The position numbers and the translations under genes are program-made. The notes below the pieces were generated by a model. The model saw nothing but the letters and a program-made list of their open reading frames with translations, ran no database searches and was not told where the DNA came from. From the NCBI GenBank assembly GCA_937915565.1, contig CALDMH010000022.1, forward strand, positions 1 to 6,973: a stretch of DNA of 6,973 bases. The letters are read 5' to 3'. The DNA comes from an uncultured Clostridia bacterium (GTDB taxonomy: Bacteria; Bacillota; Clostridia; Christensenellales; Borkfalkiaceae). How positions within the stretch are numbered: position 1 is the stretch's first letter; each line of letters starts with the position of its first letter. This document shows, one piece after another, positions 1 to 6,231 of the stretch.

Positions 1-2450
1 CCGGCATCAAAGAGGGCTCGACGCTTAAACGCGAAAGAGGCAGAGAGCGGGCGTTGAAAAGGCGTTTGCTTATCTCCGTTCCGCTTATGATTATACTTAT
101 GTATATATCGATGGGGCCGATGATAGGTATTCCCGTTCCGCCGTTTCTCAACGCGATGGAAATGGAGTATATGTTCCCCGCGTCGATAGTTCAGGCGATA
201 ATCACGCTCGCCGTGATAGTGGTGAATTTCGATTATTTCAGGATAGGTTTTAAAAATCTGTTCACGTTAAAGCCTAATATGGATTCGCTCGTGGCGATGG
301 GCGCAACTGCCTCGTTCGTTTACGGCGTATATACGATTATTCAGATAGGCATCGGGCATTTCACCGGCGACCACAAACTTATGGAGAAGTTTATGGATAA
401 TCTTTATTTCGAGGGCGCGGCTATGATTTTAACGCTTATAACCGTTGGGAAATATCTCGAAGAGAAATCCAAAAACAAAACGATGAGTTCGGTCGAAAAG
501 CTTCTGGGGCTTGCCCCGGACACTGCCACGATTCTCGTTTCCGGCGAAGAAAAAGAAGTTAAAATCGCGGAACTTAAAGTCGGCGATTCCGTCGTTTTGA
601 AGGACGGTTATCACGTTCCGTGCGACTGCGAAATTTTAAGCGGCGGCGGTTGGGTGGACCAGTCGGCCATAACGGGCGAGAGTATCCCCGTTTACAAGGA
701 AAAAGGCGAAAAACTAGTAACGGGAACGATTTTTTCGGGCGGTTATGCCGTCGCGAAGGCCGTTTCAGTCGGCGAGGACACGGCTTTATATAAAATCGTC
801 AAACTCGTCGAGGACGCAAATTCCACGAAAGTTCCCATCGCAAGGCTTGCGGATAAGGTTGCGGGCGTGTTCGTTCCCGCGGTTATAGCGATAGCCGTAA
901 TCGCGCTTGCGGCGTGGCTCGTTGCGGGCGAAAGTTTTGCTTATGCAGTCAATATCGCCGTCAGCGTACTCGTCGTTTCCTGTCCCTGCGCTTTGGGGCT
1001 TGCAACGCCCGCCGCGCTTATGGCAGGCACGGGCAAAGCCGCGGAGTACGGAATTTTAATTAAAAGCGGCGAAGCTTTGCAAAAAACCAAATCCGTAACG
1101 GCGGTCGTTCTCGATAAAACGGGCACGATAACTTACGGAAAACCGCAAATCGGCAAAATAGAGCTTGCGGAAGGCGTTTCCAGAAGCGAATTTTTAAGCT
1201 GTTGCGCCTCGCTTGAAAAGATGAGTTCGCACGTTTTGGGTAAGCCCGTTATCGAGCTTGCCGAAAAAGAAGGCGTCGATTCTCTTCCCGTTGAAAACTT
1301 CGAGGCGGTTAAAGGCGCGGGTATAAAAGGCATTATAAACGGCAGAACCGCCCTTTTGGGAAATCTCCGTTTCGCTCTCACCGCCTGCCCGAACGCCGCC
1401 GAAAACGACGTTGTGAAACGCTCCGAAAAAGAGCTTGGAGCAACGGTGCTGTTTCTTGTCATCGATTCGCAAATGTTGGGCTATATGTCGATTAACGACC
1501 AAATTAAGCCTTCAAGCAGACAAGCCGTGAAGGAACTTAAAGCAATGGGTAAGCAGGTCGTTATGCTCACGGGCGATAACGAATCCGCGGCAAAAGCGGT
1601 TGCCGACGAACTCGGAATCGAGTATAAAGCCGAGGTTTTGCCGGATACTAAATATAAGGTCGTCACCGAACTTCAAAGTCAAGGCAAAAAGGTTATGATG
1701 GTCGGCGACGGCGTGAACGACGCTCCGGCTTTAACTGCGGCGGACGTCGGAGTGGCTATCGGCGCGGGTACGGATATTGCCATAGACAGCGCGGACGTGG
1801 TTTTAATCAAAAACGACCTCACCGACGTTGTAAAATGCCTGAAACTCGGCTCAAAAGTTATGCTTAACATCAAGGAAAATCTCTTCTGGGCGTTTTTCTA
1901 TAACGTAATTTTGATACCCGTTGCCTGCGGAGCGTTGTCTTTTGCGAACGTGACGTTAAACCCGTCGTTTGCGTCGCTGGCGATGAGTTTGTCGAGCGTG
2001 TGCGTCGTGACGAACGCCCTTCGTCTGCGCCTTATTAAATTCGGCGACGAAAGCAATAAAGACGATAAAAGCGATAAAACCGAAAACGGCGGAGAAAGCA
2101 GGGAAAACCAAAACGGCGAAAATGGCGATAAATGCGACGGAAACGTATGCGAAATGTCGAAAAAAGAGCAGCCGGAGGTTGCGCCGGAGAACGAAGAAGG
2201 TCAATCCGAAACGCTCGAAGCGAATAAAGGAGAAAAAATGAGAGAAGTTAAGGCTAAAATATATATTGACGGAATGATGTGCGAACATTGCAAAAAGCGC
2301 GTGGAAAAAGTTTTAAAGGACGTCGGGCTCGAAGCCGAAGTCGAATTAAGCGAAAAGCGCGCTCTCGTTTACGGCGGAACGCTCGACGAAAACGCGATAA
2401 AATCCGCTATAACGGACGCGGGCTACGAATTCGTCCGCATAGAAAAATAA
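1..2450 (+). CDS. copA: Copper-exporting P1B-type ATPase with C-terminal CopZ-like domain (5' partial)
   Basis: This membrane pump uses ATP to export Cu(+) from the cytosol. The frame is open to the left edge (first full codon at 3), so the true start and any N-terminal metal-binding domain lie outside; the TTG at 54 is not a convincing start. Residue numbers below count from that TTG. Eight membrane helices are visible (about 5-22, 42-62, 78-100, 119-136, 270-292, 295-318, 610-630, 640-660). Motifs are TGES 207-210 (actuator), CPC 310-312 (metal site), DKTGT from Asp354 (phosphorylation), TGDN 506-509 and GDGVNDAP 551-558. Tyr616-Asn617 and M644-x-x-SS in the last helices are the known marks of the Cu(+) subgroup P1B-1. 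Odd points: the usual HP pair of the nucleotide domain reads His393-Val394; a charged, Asn/Glu/Lys-rich linker (about 664-728) with Cys694 and Cys699 leads to a heavy-metal-associated domain (729-798, GMMCEHC with Cys743 and Cys746). A terminator follows. Family assignment is very secure. Confidence 0.97.
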   Translation, partial: GIKEGSTLKRERGRERALKRRLLISVPLMIILMYISMGPMIGIPVPPFLNAMEMEYMFPASIVQAIITLAVIVVNFDYFRIGFKNLFTLKPNMDSLVAMGATASFVYGVYTIIQIGIGHFTGDHKLMEKFMDNLYFEGAAMILTLITVGKYLEEKSKNKTMSSVEKLLGLAPDTATILVSGEEKEVKIAELKVGDSVVLKDGYHVPCDCEILSGGGWVDQSAITGESIPVYKEKGEKLVTGTIFSGGYAVAKAVSVGEDTALYKIVKLVEDANSTKVPIARLADKVAGVFVPAVIAIAVIALAAWLVAGESFAYAVNIAVSVLVVSCPCALGLATPAALMAGTGKAAEYGILIKSGEALQKTKSVTAVVLDKTGTITYGKPQIGKIELAEGVSRSEFLSCCASLEKMSSHVLGKPVIELAEKEGVDSLPVENFEAVKGAGIKGIINGRTALLGNLRFALTACPNAAENDVVKRSEKELGATVLFLVIDSQMLGYMSINDQIKPSSRQAVKELKAMGKQVVMLTGDNESAAKAVADELGIEYKAEVLPDTKYKVVTELQSQGKKVMMVGDGVNDAPALTAADVGVAIGAGTDIAIDSADVVLIKNDLTDVVKCLKLGSKVMLNIKENLFWAFFYNVILIPVACGALSFANVTLNPSFASLAMSLSSVCVVTNALRLRLIKFGDESNKDDKSDKTENGGESRENQNGENGDKCDGNVCEMSKKEQPEVAPENEEGQSETLEANKGEKMREVKAKIYIDGMMCEHCKKRVEKVLKDVGLEAEVELSEKRALVYGGTLDENAIKSAITDAGYEFVRIEK
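2226..2240 (+). promoter_or_regulatory. Internal ribosome binding site and ATG within copA
   Basis: AAAGGAG at 2226-2232 is followed by five A residues and an in-frame ATG at 2238. This is a better Shine-Dalgarno match and spacing than those of the other genes in the window. It sits exactly at the boundary between the CopA linker and the C-terminal metal-binding domain. It may drive separate translation of that domain, or be the relic of a former stand-alone copZ gene fused to copA. The sequence shows the site; its use is inferred. Confidence 0.5.
2238..2450 (+). CDS. Possible nested CopZ-like copper chaperone from internal start (same frame as copA)
   Basis: If translation begins at the internal ATG, the product is a 70-residue protein, the usual length of CopZ/Atx1-type copper chaperones. 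It begins MREVKAKIYIDGMMCEHC and has the beta-alpha-beta-beta-alpha-beta pattern expected of a heavy-metal-associated domain, ending in a glycine-tyrosine-containing last strand. The two cysteines of GMMCEHC would bind one Cu(+). A free copy could deliver copper to the pump's own transport site or to a CopY/CsoR-type regulator elsewhere. It shares frame and stop codon with copA, so it is an alternative product rather than a separate gene. E. coli copA is known to give both pump and chaperone from one gene by frameshifting near the N-terminal domain; here the mechanism would be internal initiation and the domain would be C-terminal. Existence of the separate product is an inference. Confidence 0.4.
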   Translation: MREVKAKIYIDGMMCEHCKKRVEKVLKDVGLEAEVELSEKRALVYGGTLDENAIKSAITDAGYEFVRIEK

Positions 2451-2498
2451 GCGGCCGAGAGGGGCGGAAGTTCTGACGGTAAAAACGATTAACGAGCG

Positions 2499-2530
2499 AA
2501 AAGACGGATTTTTTCCGTCTTTTTTCTTTT
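2499..2530 (+). terminator. Rho-independent terminator of copA
   Basis: A 10-bp perfect stem (2499-2508 with 2514-2523, core GACGGA/TCCGTC) closes a five-T loop and runs into a T-rich tail (to 2530). It lies about 50 bases after the copA stop, so copA ends its transcription unit here. Confidence 0.88.
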
Positions 2531-2534
2531 GCGG

Positions 2535-2564
2535 CGCATATTCGAGATTATCGCATATTCGAGA
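2535..2564. repeat. 13-bp direct repeat, 17-bp period
   Basis: CGCATATTCGAGA occurs at 2535-2547 and again at 2552-2564, separated by four bases. The pair is framed by a 7-bp inverted repeat, CGGCGCA at 2532-2538 and TGCGCCG at 2566-2572. It lies just after the copA terminator, and no function can be assigned. It could be a binding site for a dimeric protein or a chance duplication. Confidence 0.5.
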
Positions 2565-2572
2565 GTGCGCCG

Positions 2573-2606
2573 ACGCGTATACTCGGGTGTGTACGCGTGT
2601 GCGCGT
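2573..2606. other. Hairpin-forming alternating purine/pyrimidine tract
   Basis: ACGCGTATAC (2573-2582) can pair with GTGTACGCGT (2589-2598) to give a 10-bp stem with one T-G wobble and a six-base loop. The overlapping stretch 2587-2606 is 20 bases of unbroken purine/pyrimidine alternation rich in GT and GC steps, the kind of sequence known to favour Z-DNA under negative supercoiling. No T-run follows, so this is not a terminator. The rest of the gap up to 2685 shows no gene or recognised site. Confidence 0.4.
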
Positions 2607-2685
2607 TCGGGTGCAAGCGGACGCACGACGATTGCGCGTAAATTCGTCGGATTGTAAAAATACGGAAAAAATTTTCGATTTCCTA

Positions 2686-2714
2686 TTGAAATTGCGGGAA
2701 AAGTGTTGTATAAT
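2686..2714 (+). promoter_or_regulatory. Sigma-A type promoter for the EF-G-like gene
   Basis: TTGAAA (2686-2691) and TATAAT (2709-2714) are separated by exactly 17 bases. Transcription should start near 2720-2722, giving a leader of about 120 bases before the ATG at 2842. The -10 box is perfect and the -35 box has one mismatch to consensus (TTGACA). Confidence 0.85.
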
Positions 2715-2752
2715 ATACGGGAGTTCGGAGAGAGAAACCCGTTTCAGGATAT

Positions 2753-2789
2753 AAAAACCGTTTTTTCGGTTGTTTTTGTTTAAAACCGA
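2753..2789 (+). promoter_or_regulatory. Leader with two competing hairpins (possible attenuator)
   Basis: In the leader of the EF-G-like gene, AACCG (2756-2760) can pair with CGGTT (2767-2771). The T-rich tail GTTTTTGTTT (2772-2781) then makes this a weak terminator-like structure. The same CGGTT, extended to TCGGTT (2766-2771), can pair instead with AACCGA (2784-2789). The two pairings exclude each other. The stems are only 5 and 6 bp, so regulation by this element is a guess from shape alone. Confidence 0.3.
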
Positions 2790-2841
2790 CGGGAAAGTTA
2801 CTCGACGAAGCGCATATTATATGATAAGGTAGGAAAAATTT

Positions 2842-4896
2842 ATGGAAGGAACAATCAGAAACGTGGCCGTAATCGGCCATAGCGGCGAGGGCAAAACGAC
2901 TCTCGTCGAGGCAATACTTTTCAATGCGGGAGCGATTGACAGACAAGGCAGGGTGGACGACGGAAACACCGTGAGCGACTTCGACCCCGAAGAAATAGCC
3001 AGAAAAACGTCGATAAGTTTATCCGTTTCGAGATGCGAATACACCGATAGAAAAAATCGTCACGTCGCGTTCAATCTCGTCGACGTTCCCGGGTTTTTCG
3101 ATTTCGAGGGAGAGGCCAATCAGGCGCTTTCCGCAGTAGATAACGCTATAATCGTAACCGGCGCGGGCGGAACTTTAACCGTCGGCACGGAAAAAGCGAT
3201 TGAATATTGTCTTTCCCATAAAATTCCGTCACTTTTGTTCATAAACGGGCTCGATAAAGAAAACAGCAATTTCATTAAGACCGTCGCCGCCATCAAGGAA
3301 AAATACGGCAACAAAATCGCGCCGATGATAATTCCGAATATGGTCGACGAAAAAATGAAAGGTTTCGTAAAGGTCGCTTACGGCGTTCTTCGCGATTGGG
3401 AGCGTAACGAACACCCCGTTCCGGATAATCTCGTCGAGGCTTACAACGAGGCTCGTCAGGCTCTTTGCGAGGCTGCCGCCGAAAACGACGAGGAATTGCT
3501 CGATAAATTCTTCTCGGAGGGCGACCTTACGGGCGATGAAATCGAGCGCGGCGTTAAGCTCGGCGTAAAAGCGTGCAGCACGATAACCGTACTCGGCGGA
3601 AGCGCGCTGAAAAATCAGGGCATATTCAACCTTATGGATAAAATGGTTTCCACTTTCGTAAGCCCGCAGGACAGAACGCCGTTTGTCGGCGAGGAAAACG
3701 GCAAACCCGTGGAACTTTTGGCCGACCCGAACGGCAAAACTCTCGTCAGAGTGTTTAAAACCATCGTAGACCCGTTCGTCGGAAAGATGAATATTTTCAG
3801 GGTTATAAGAGGAACGGTTAAGTCCGGCGACGTTCTCACCGATTCGAGAACGGAGGCGAGCGAAAAAATCAGCGCGATGTATCACGTTATGGGCAAAAAA
3901 CAAATCGCGGCGGACGAAATGCCGGCGGGCGATATAGGCGCGTTTGCAAAACTTAACGACGTTCAGACCGGCGATACCCTTTACGTCGGCGAAAAAATCA
4001 CTCTTCCGCCGGTCGAAATGCCGGCAGCCGAATACGCAATGTCGGTCGGCGCGGCTAAAAAAGGCGACGAGGATAAGGTTTTCTCGGGGCTTCGCAGGCT
4101 TCAAGAAGAAGACACATCGTTTAAGGTCGAGAAAAATCCCGATACGGGCGAAATGCTTCTTATCGGCGTCGGCGATACCCATCTTGCGGTTATTTGCAAA
4201 AAACTCAAAACCAAATTCGGCGCGGACGCCGTTTTATCCGAACCCAAGGTTGCTTACAGGGAAACCGTGAGAAAATCCGCCGAGGGCGAAGGAAAGCATA
4301 AAAAACAATCGGGCGGCGCAGGTCAGTACGGACATTGTAAGGTAAGATTCGAGCCCGGTGCGCAGGACGGCGAATACGAATTCGTAGACGCGGTTGTCGG
4401 CGGCGTAGTTCCCAAACAGTTTATTCCGGCGGTAGATAAAGGTCTTCGCGAAGCGGTTAAGGAAGGCGTTTTGGCGGGTTATCCCGTAGTCAACCTTAAA
4501 TGCACGCTTTTCGACGGAAGTTCTCACCCCGTAGACAGTAAGGAAGTTGCTTTCGTTTCGGCGGCAAAACTCGCTTATCAGGACGGAATGAAAAAAGCGT
4601 CTCCGTGTATTCTCGAACCGGTTATGAGAATGGAAATCACCGTTCCCGATAACTATATGGGCGACATAATGGGCGATATGAATAAGCGCAGGGGCAGAAT
4701 CCTCGGAACGGATTCGGTAGACGGCAAGGCCGTTATCACCGCGGAAGCGCCTCAGGCGGAAATTCTCAAATACGCAACGGAACTCAGGAGTATGACGCAG
4801 GGCAGAGGAAGTTACGTAACCTCTTTCGAGCGTTATGAAGAGCTTCCCTCCAATTTGCAGGATAAAGTAATCGCCGAAAGGAAAAAAGAAGCGTAA
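2842..4896 (+). CDS. EF-G-like translational GTPase (EF-G-2 type paralogue)
   Basis: The 684-residue protein has the full five-domain layout of elongation factor G: GTPase domain about 1-270, beta-barrel domain II about 285-370, domain III about 385-460, domain IV about 465-590 and C-terminal domain V. It should act on the ribosome in the cytosol. It is not the canonical FusA. The G1 loop is GHSGEGKTT (12-20) instead of GHIDAGKTT. The switch I threonine is replaced by Ser57, the G3 motif is DVPGFFDF (81-88) with Phe85 where canonical EF-G has the catalytic histidine, and G4 is NGLD (135-138) instead of NKMD. These departures, and the overall sequence, resemble Thermus thermophilus EF-G-2 and the EF-G-like paralogues common in Bacillota. 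Domain IV is well kept, with QSGGAGQYGH in its first part and the tip-loop region SSHPVDS around His562. The start is supported by TAGGA seven bases upstream of the ATG. It has its own promoter and a hairpin after its stop codon, so it is probably monocistronic or leaky into the kinase gene. Exact role is uncertain: backup translocase, stress factor or ribosome-associated regulator. Confidence 0.93.
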   Translation: MEGTIRNVAVIGHSGEGKTTLVEAILFNAGAIDRQGRVDDGNTVSDFDPEEIARKTSISLSVSRCEYTDRKNRHVAFNLVDVPGFFDFEGEANQALSAVDNAIIVTGAGGTLTVGTEKAIEYCLSHKIPSLLFINGLDKENSNFIKTVAAIKEKYGNKIAPMIIPNMVDEKMKGFVKVAYGVLRDWERNEHPVPDNLVEAYNEARQALCEAAAENDEELLDKFFSEGDLTGDEIERGVKLGVKACSTITVLGGSALKNQGIFNLMDKMVSTFVSPQDRTPFVGEENGKPVELLADPNGKTLVRVFKTIVDPFVGKMNIFRVIRGTVKSGDVLTDSRTEASEKISAMYHVMGKKQIAADEMPAGDIGAFAKLNDVQTGDTLYVGEKITLPPVEMPAAEYAMSVGAAKKGDEDKVFSGLRRLQEEDTSFKVEKNPDTGEMLLIGVGDTHLAVICKKLKTKFGADAVLSEPKVAYRETVRKSAEGEGKHKKQSGGAGQYGHCKVRFEPGAQDGEYEFVDAVVGGVVPKQFIPAVDKGLREAVKEGVLAGYPVVNLKCTLFDGSSHPVDSKEVAFVSAAKLAYQDGMKKASPCILEPVMRMEITVPDNYMGDIMGDMNKRRGRILGTDSVDGKAVITAEAPQAEILKYATELRSMTQGRGSYVTSFERYEELPSNLQDKVIAERKKEA

Positions 4897-4911
4897 TAAC
4901 GAACGTAATAA

Positions 4912-4928
4912 GCCGACGGAAAATCGGC
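4912..4928 (+). other. Small hairpin preceding the terminator
   Basis: GCCGA (4912-4916) and TCGGC (4924-4928) can form a 5-bp stem with a seven-base loop, seven bases before the larger hairpin. It is probably part of the 3' end structure of the EF-G-like transcript; it has no T-tail of its own. Confidence 0.3.
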
Positions 4929-4934
4929 AGAAAG

Positions 4935-4968
4935 AAACCTGAATCGGGTTTTCCGATTCAGGTTTTGT
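4935..4968 (+). terminator. Strong hairpin after the EF-G-like gene, probable terminator
   Basis: A 13-bp perfect stem (4935-4947 with 4953-4965) closes a five-base loop and is followed by TTTTGT, a short and imperfect T-run. It ends only 14 bases before the GGAGG of the next gene. It may terminate partially and let some transcription through to the kinase gene, because no clear promoter is visible between the two. Confidence 0.75.
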
Positions 4969-4999
4969 AAGGTTATCCTTTGGAGGAATTAAAAACAGA

Positions 5000-5926
5000 A
5001 TGATACTATCGGTATGTCCCAATCCCTGCGTGGATTGCACGATAGAGTTGGATACGTTAAAGCTCGGCGCGCTTAATAGAATAGAGAATAAAATAATCAC
5101 CTATTCGGGCAAGGCGTTAAACGTCGCAATCGGCGTTTCGCGGCTCGGCGGCGACAGTTTCGCAACGGGGTTTATGTTCGACGACAACGGCAAAATGTTC
5201 GCGCATACGCTTGACGACGAAAACGTTAAAAACACTTTCGTGTGGAATAAAGGTTCGGCAAGAACCAATTATAAAATCGTCGATAAACGCTCTATGATGA
5301 CCGAGATTAACGATAAGGGCGAAAACGTTTCGCCTGAAAATCAAGCCCAACTTATTTCGCTCGTGGGCGAGCTTTCAAAGTCGGCGAGCGTAGTGGTTAT
5401 GAGCGGTTCGCTCCCCGGGGGAGTGGACGACGATTATTACCTTAAATTGTCGTCGGTAATCCCCGAAAACGTGAAAATAATACTCGATACGAGCGGAAAC
5501 AAGATGCTTGCGGGGCTTCACGGCGGCGCGTATCTCGTAAAGCCCAACCTCGAAGAACTTCGGGAAATGACGGGCGAACATTACGATTCCATTGACGAAA
5601 TGGTTTCGGGGTGCGAAAGGCTCGTTGAGGCGGGCGCGGAAAACGTTATGCTTTCGCTCGGAAGAAAGGGCGCGATTTTAACCGACGGCGACAAGGCGTA
5701 TTTTTGCAAAAGCGCGACGGTTGCGGTTAATAGCACGGTCGGCGCGGGCGACGGAATGGTTGCGGCGGCGGCAGTGATGATAGAGCAGAACGCGCCGTAC
5801 GACGAGGTTTTGCGTTGCGCGGTTGCGGCGGGAACGGCTTCGGTTATGACTCCCGGAACGAACTTGTTTTACAGGGATAAATTTATCGAAATTTACGAGA
5901 AAATTGCGGTTGAAAGAATAAGATAA
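5000..5926 (+). CDS. PfkB-family sugar-phosphate kinase, 1-phosphofructokinase-like
   Basis: This 308-residue protein has the normal length and fold pattern of PfkB (ribokinase-type) kinases and starts with the family's characteristic first strand (MILSVCPNPCVD). It should phosphorylate a hexose phosphate with ATP in the cytosol, most likely fructose 1-phosphate to fructose 1,6-bisphosphate; tagatose-6-phosphate kinase activity is the main alternative. Visible motifs are SGKALN (36-41, where the family usually has GGKGxN), MSGSLPGG (134-141), DTSG (163-166) with KPN (181-183), and GAGD (248-251), whose Asp251 is the expected catalytic base and anion-hole site. The residue after it is Gly instead of the common Ser. 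GGAGG at 4982-4986 lies 13 bases before the ATG, a long spacing, but no better in-frame start exists and the N terminus fits the family. No fructose transporter or FruR-like gene is adjacent, so the substrate is not supported by context. A terminator follows. Confidence 0.9.
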   Translation: MILSVCPNPCVDCTIELDTLKLGALNRIENKIITYSGKALNVAIGVSRLGGDSFATGFMFDDNGKMFAHTLDDENVKNTFVWNKGSARTNYKIVDKRSMMTEINDKGENVSPENQAQLISLVGELSKSASVVVMSGSLPGGVDDDYYLKLSSVIPENVKIILDTSGNKMLAGLHGGAYLVKPNLEELREMTGEHYDSIDEMVSGCERLVEAGAENVMLSLGRKGAILTDGDKAYFCKSATVAVNSTVGAGDGMVAAAAVMIEQNAPYDEVLRCAVAAGTASVMTPGTNLFYRDKFIEIYEKIAVERIR

Positions 5927-5944
5927 TCGAATAACAAACATAGA

Positions 5945-5974
5945 AAAAGGGCGGTTTTTCAACCGCCCTTTTAT
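5945..5974. terminator. Bidirectional terminator between convergent genes
   Basis: A 12-bp perfect stem AAAAGGGCGGTT (5945-5956) with AACCGCCCTTTT (5961-5972) closes the loop TTTC. Runs of T follow on the plus strand and, read in reverse, on the minus strand (from the A-run at 5944-5948). It lies between the kinase stop (5926) and the stop of the convergent XRE gene (5989), so it can serve both. Confidence 0.9.
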
Positions 5975-5988
5975 CGTGCTTTCGTTTT

Positions 5989-6195
5989 TTATTCCGCGTT
6001 ATTTTCGTGTCCTATAAGTTCTTCTATCGTAATTCCGTAATAATCCGCAAGCAAAACGCATTGCCATATATTCGGAATCCCCTTATCGAGTTCAATCCAA
6101 CTTATCGTGTTTTGCGGCAGTCCCGTTGCTTTTGAAACTTGCGTTTGCGAAGCTCCGAAAGCAAGTCTTGCGTTTCTTATTTCTTTTCCGTACAT
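5989..6195 (-). CDS. Small XRE-family helix-turn-helix repressor
   Basis: The 68-residue protein is a single Cro/CI-type (HTH_3, XRE family) DNA-binding domain with almost nothing else. Residues 5-12 match the usual first helix (EIRNARLA), 18-25 the second helix (TQVSKATG), 28-35 the recognition helix (QNTISWIE), followed by the DKGIPN turn and helices 4 and 5 ending in the family's typical ITIEELIG. There is no sensor or oligomerisation extension, so it probably binds DNA as a simple dimer. The start is the ATG at 6195 (minus strand), with AAAGGTG ten bases before it. It is divergent from the membrane-protein gene, and the shared upstream region contains three copies of a partial dyad that are good candidates for its operators. 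One copy lies about 37-55 bases before its own start codon, which would allow autoregulation. No convincing sigma-A promoter was found for it. Its DNA is AT-richer than the genes to the left. Confidence 0.88.
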   Translation of the reverse strand: MYGKEIRNARLAFGASQTQVSKATGLPQNTISWIELDKGIPNIWQCVLLADYYGITIEELIGHENNAE

Positions 6196-6231
6196 CGCAC
6201 ATCATCACCTTTGAATTTACACGATATAATT

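Noticed and set aside
54..56. TTG at 54 as the start of copA
   Set aside because: The frame continues open to the left edge, no ribosome binding site precedes it, and CopA proteins normally have residues before the first membrane helix.
2279..2476. Arg/Lys-rich 65-codon frame overlapping the copA 3' end
   Set aside because: It is a +1 shadow of the copper-binding domain; the basic composition comes from reading GC-rich codons out of frame.
3229..4182. 317-codon open frame on the minus strand inside the EF-G-like gene
   Set aside because: It is fully antisense to a secure conserved gene, its translation resembles no domain, and such frames arise from the codon bias of the plus-strand gene.
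4234..5100. 288-codon open frame on the minus strand spanning the end of the EF-G-like gene and the start of the kinase
   Set aside because: It crosses a terminator and two conserved genes in antisense and has no recognisable domain.
6225..6230. Plus-strand TATAAT between the XRE gene and the operator-like repeats
   Set aside because: No matching -35 box at proper spacing; the real plus-strand promoter with both boxes lies at 6256-6284.
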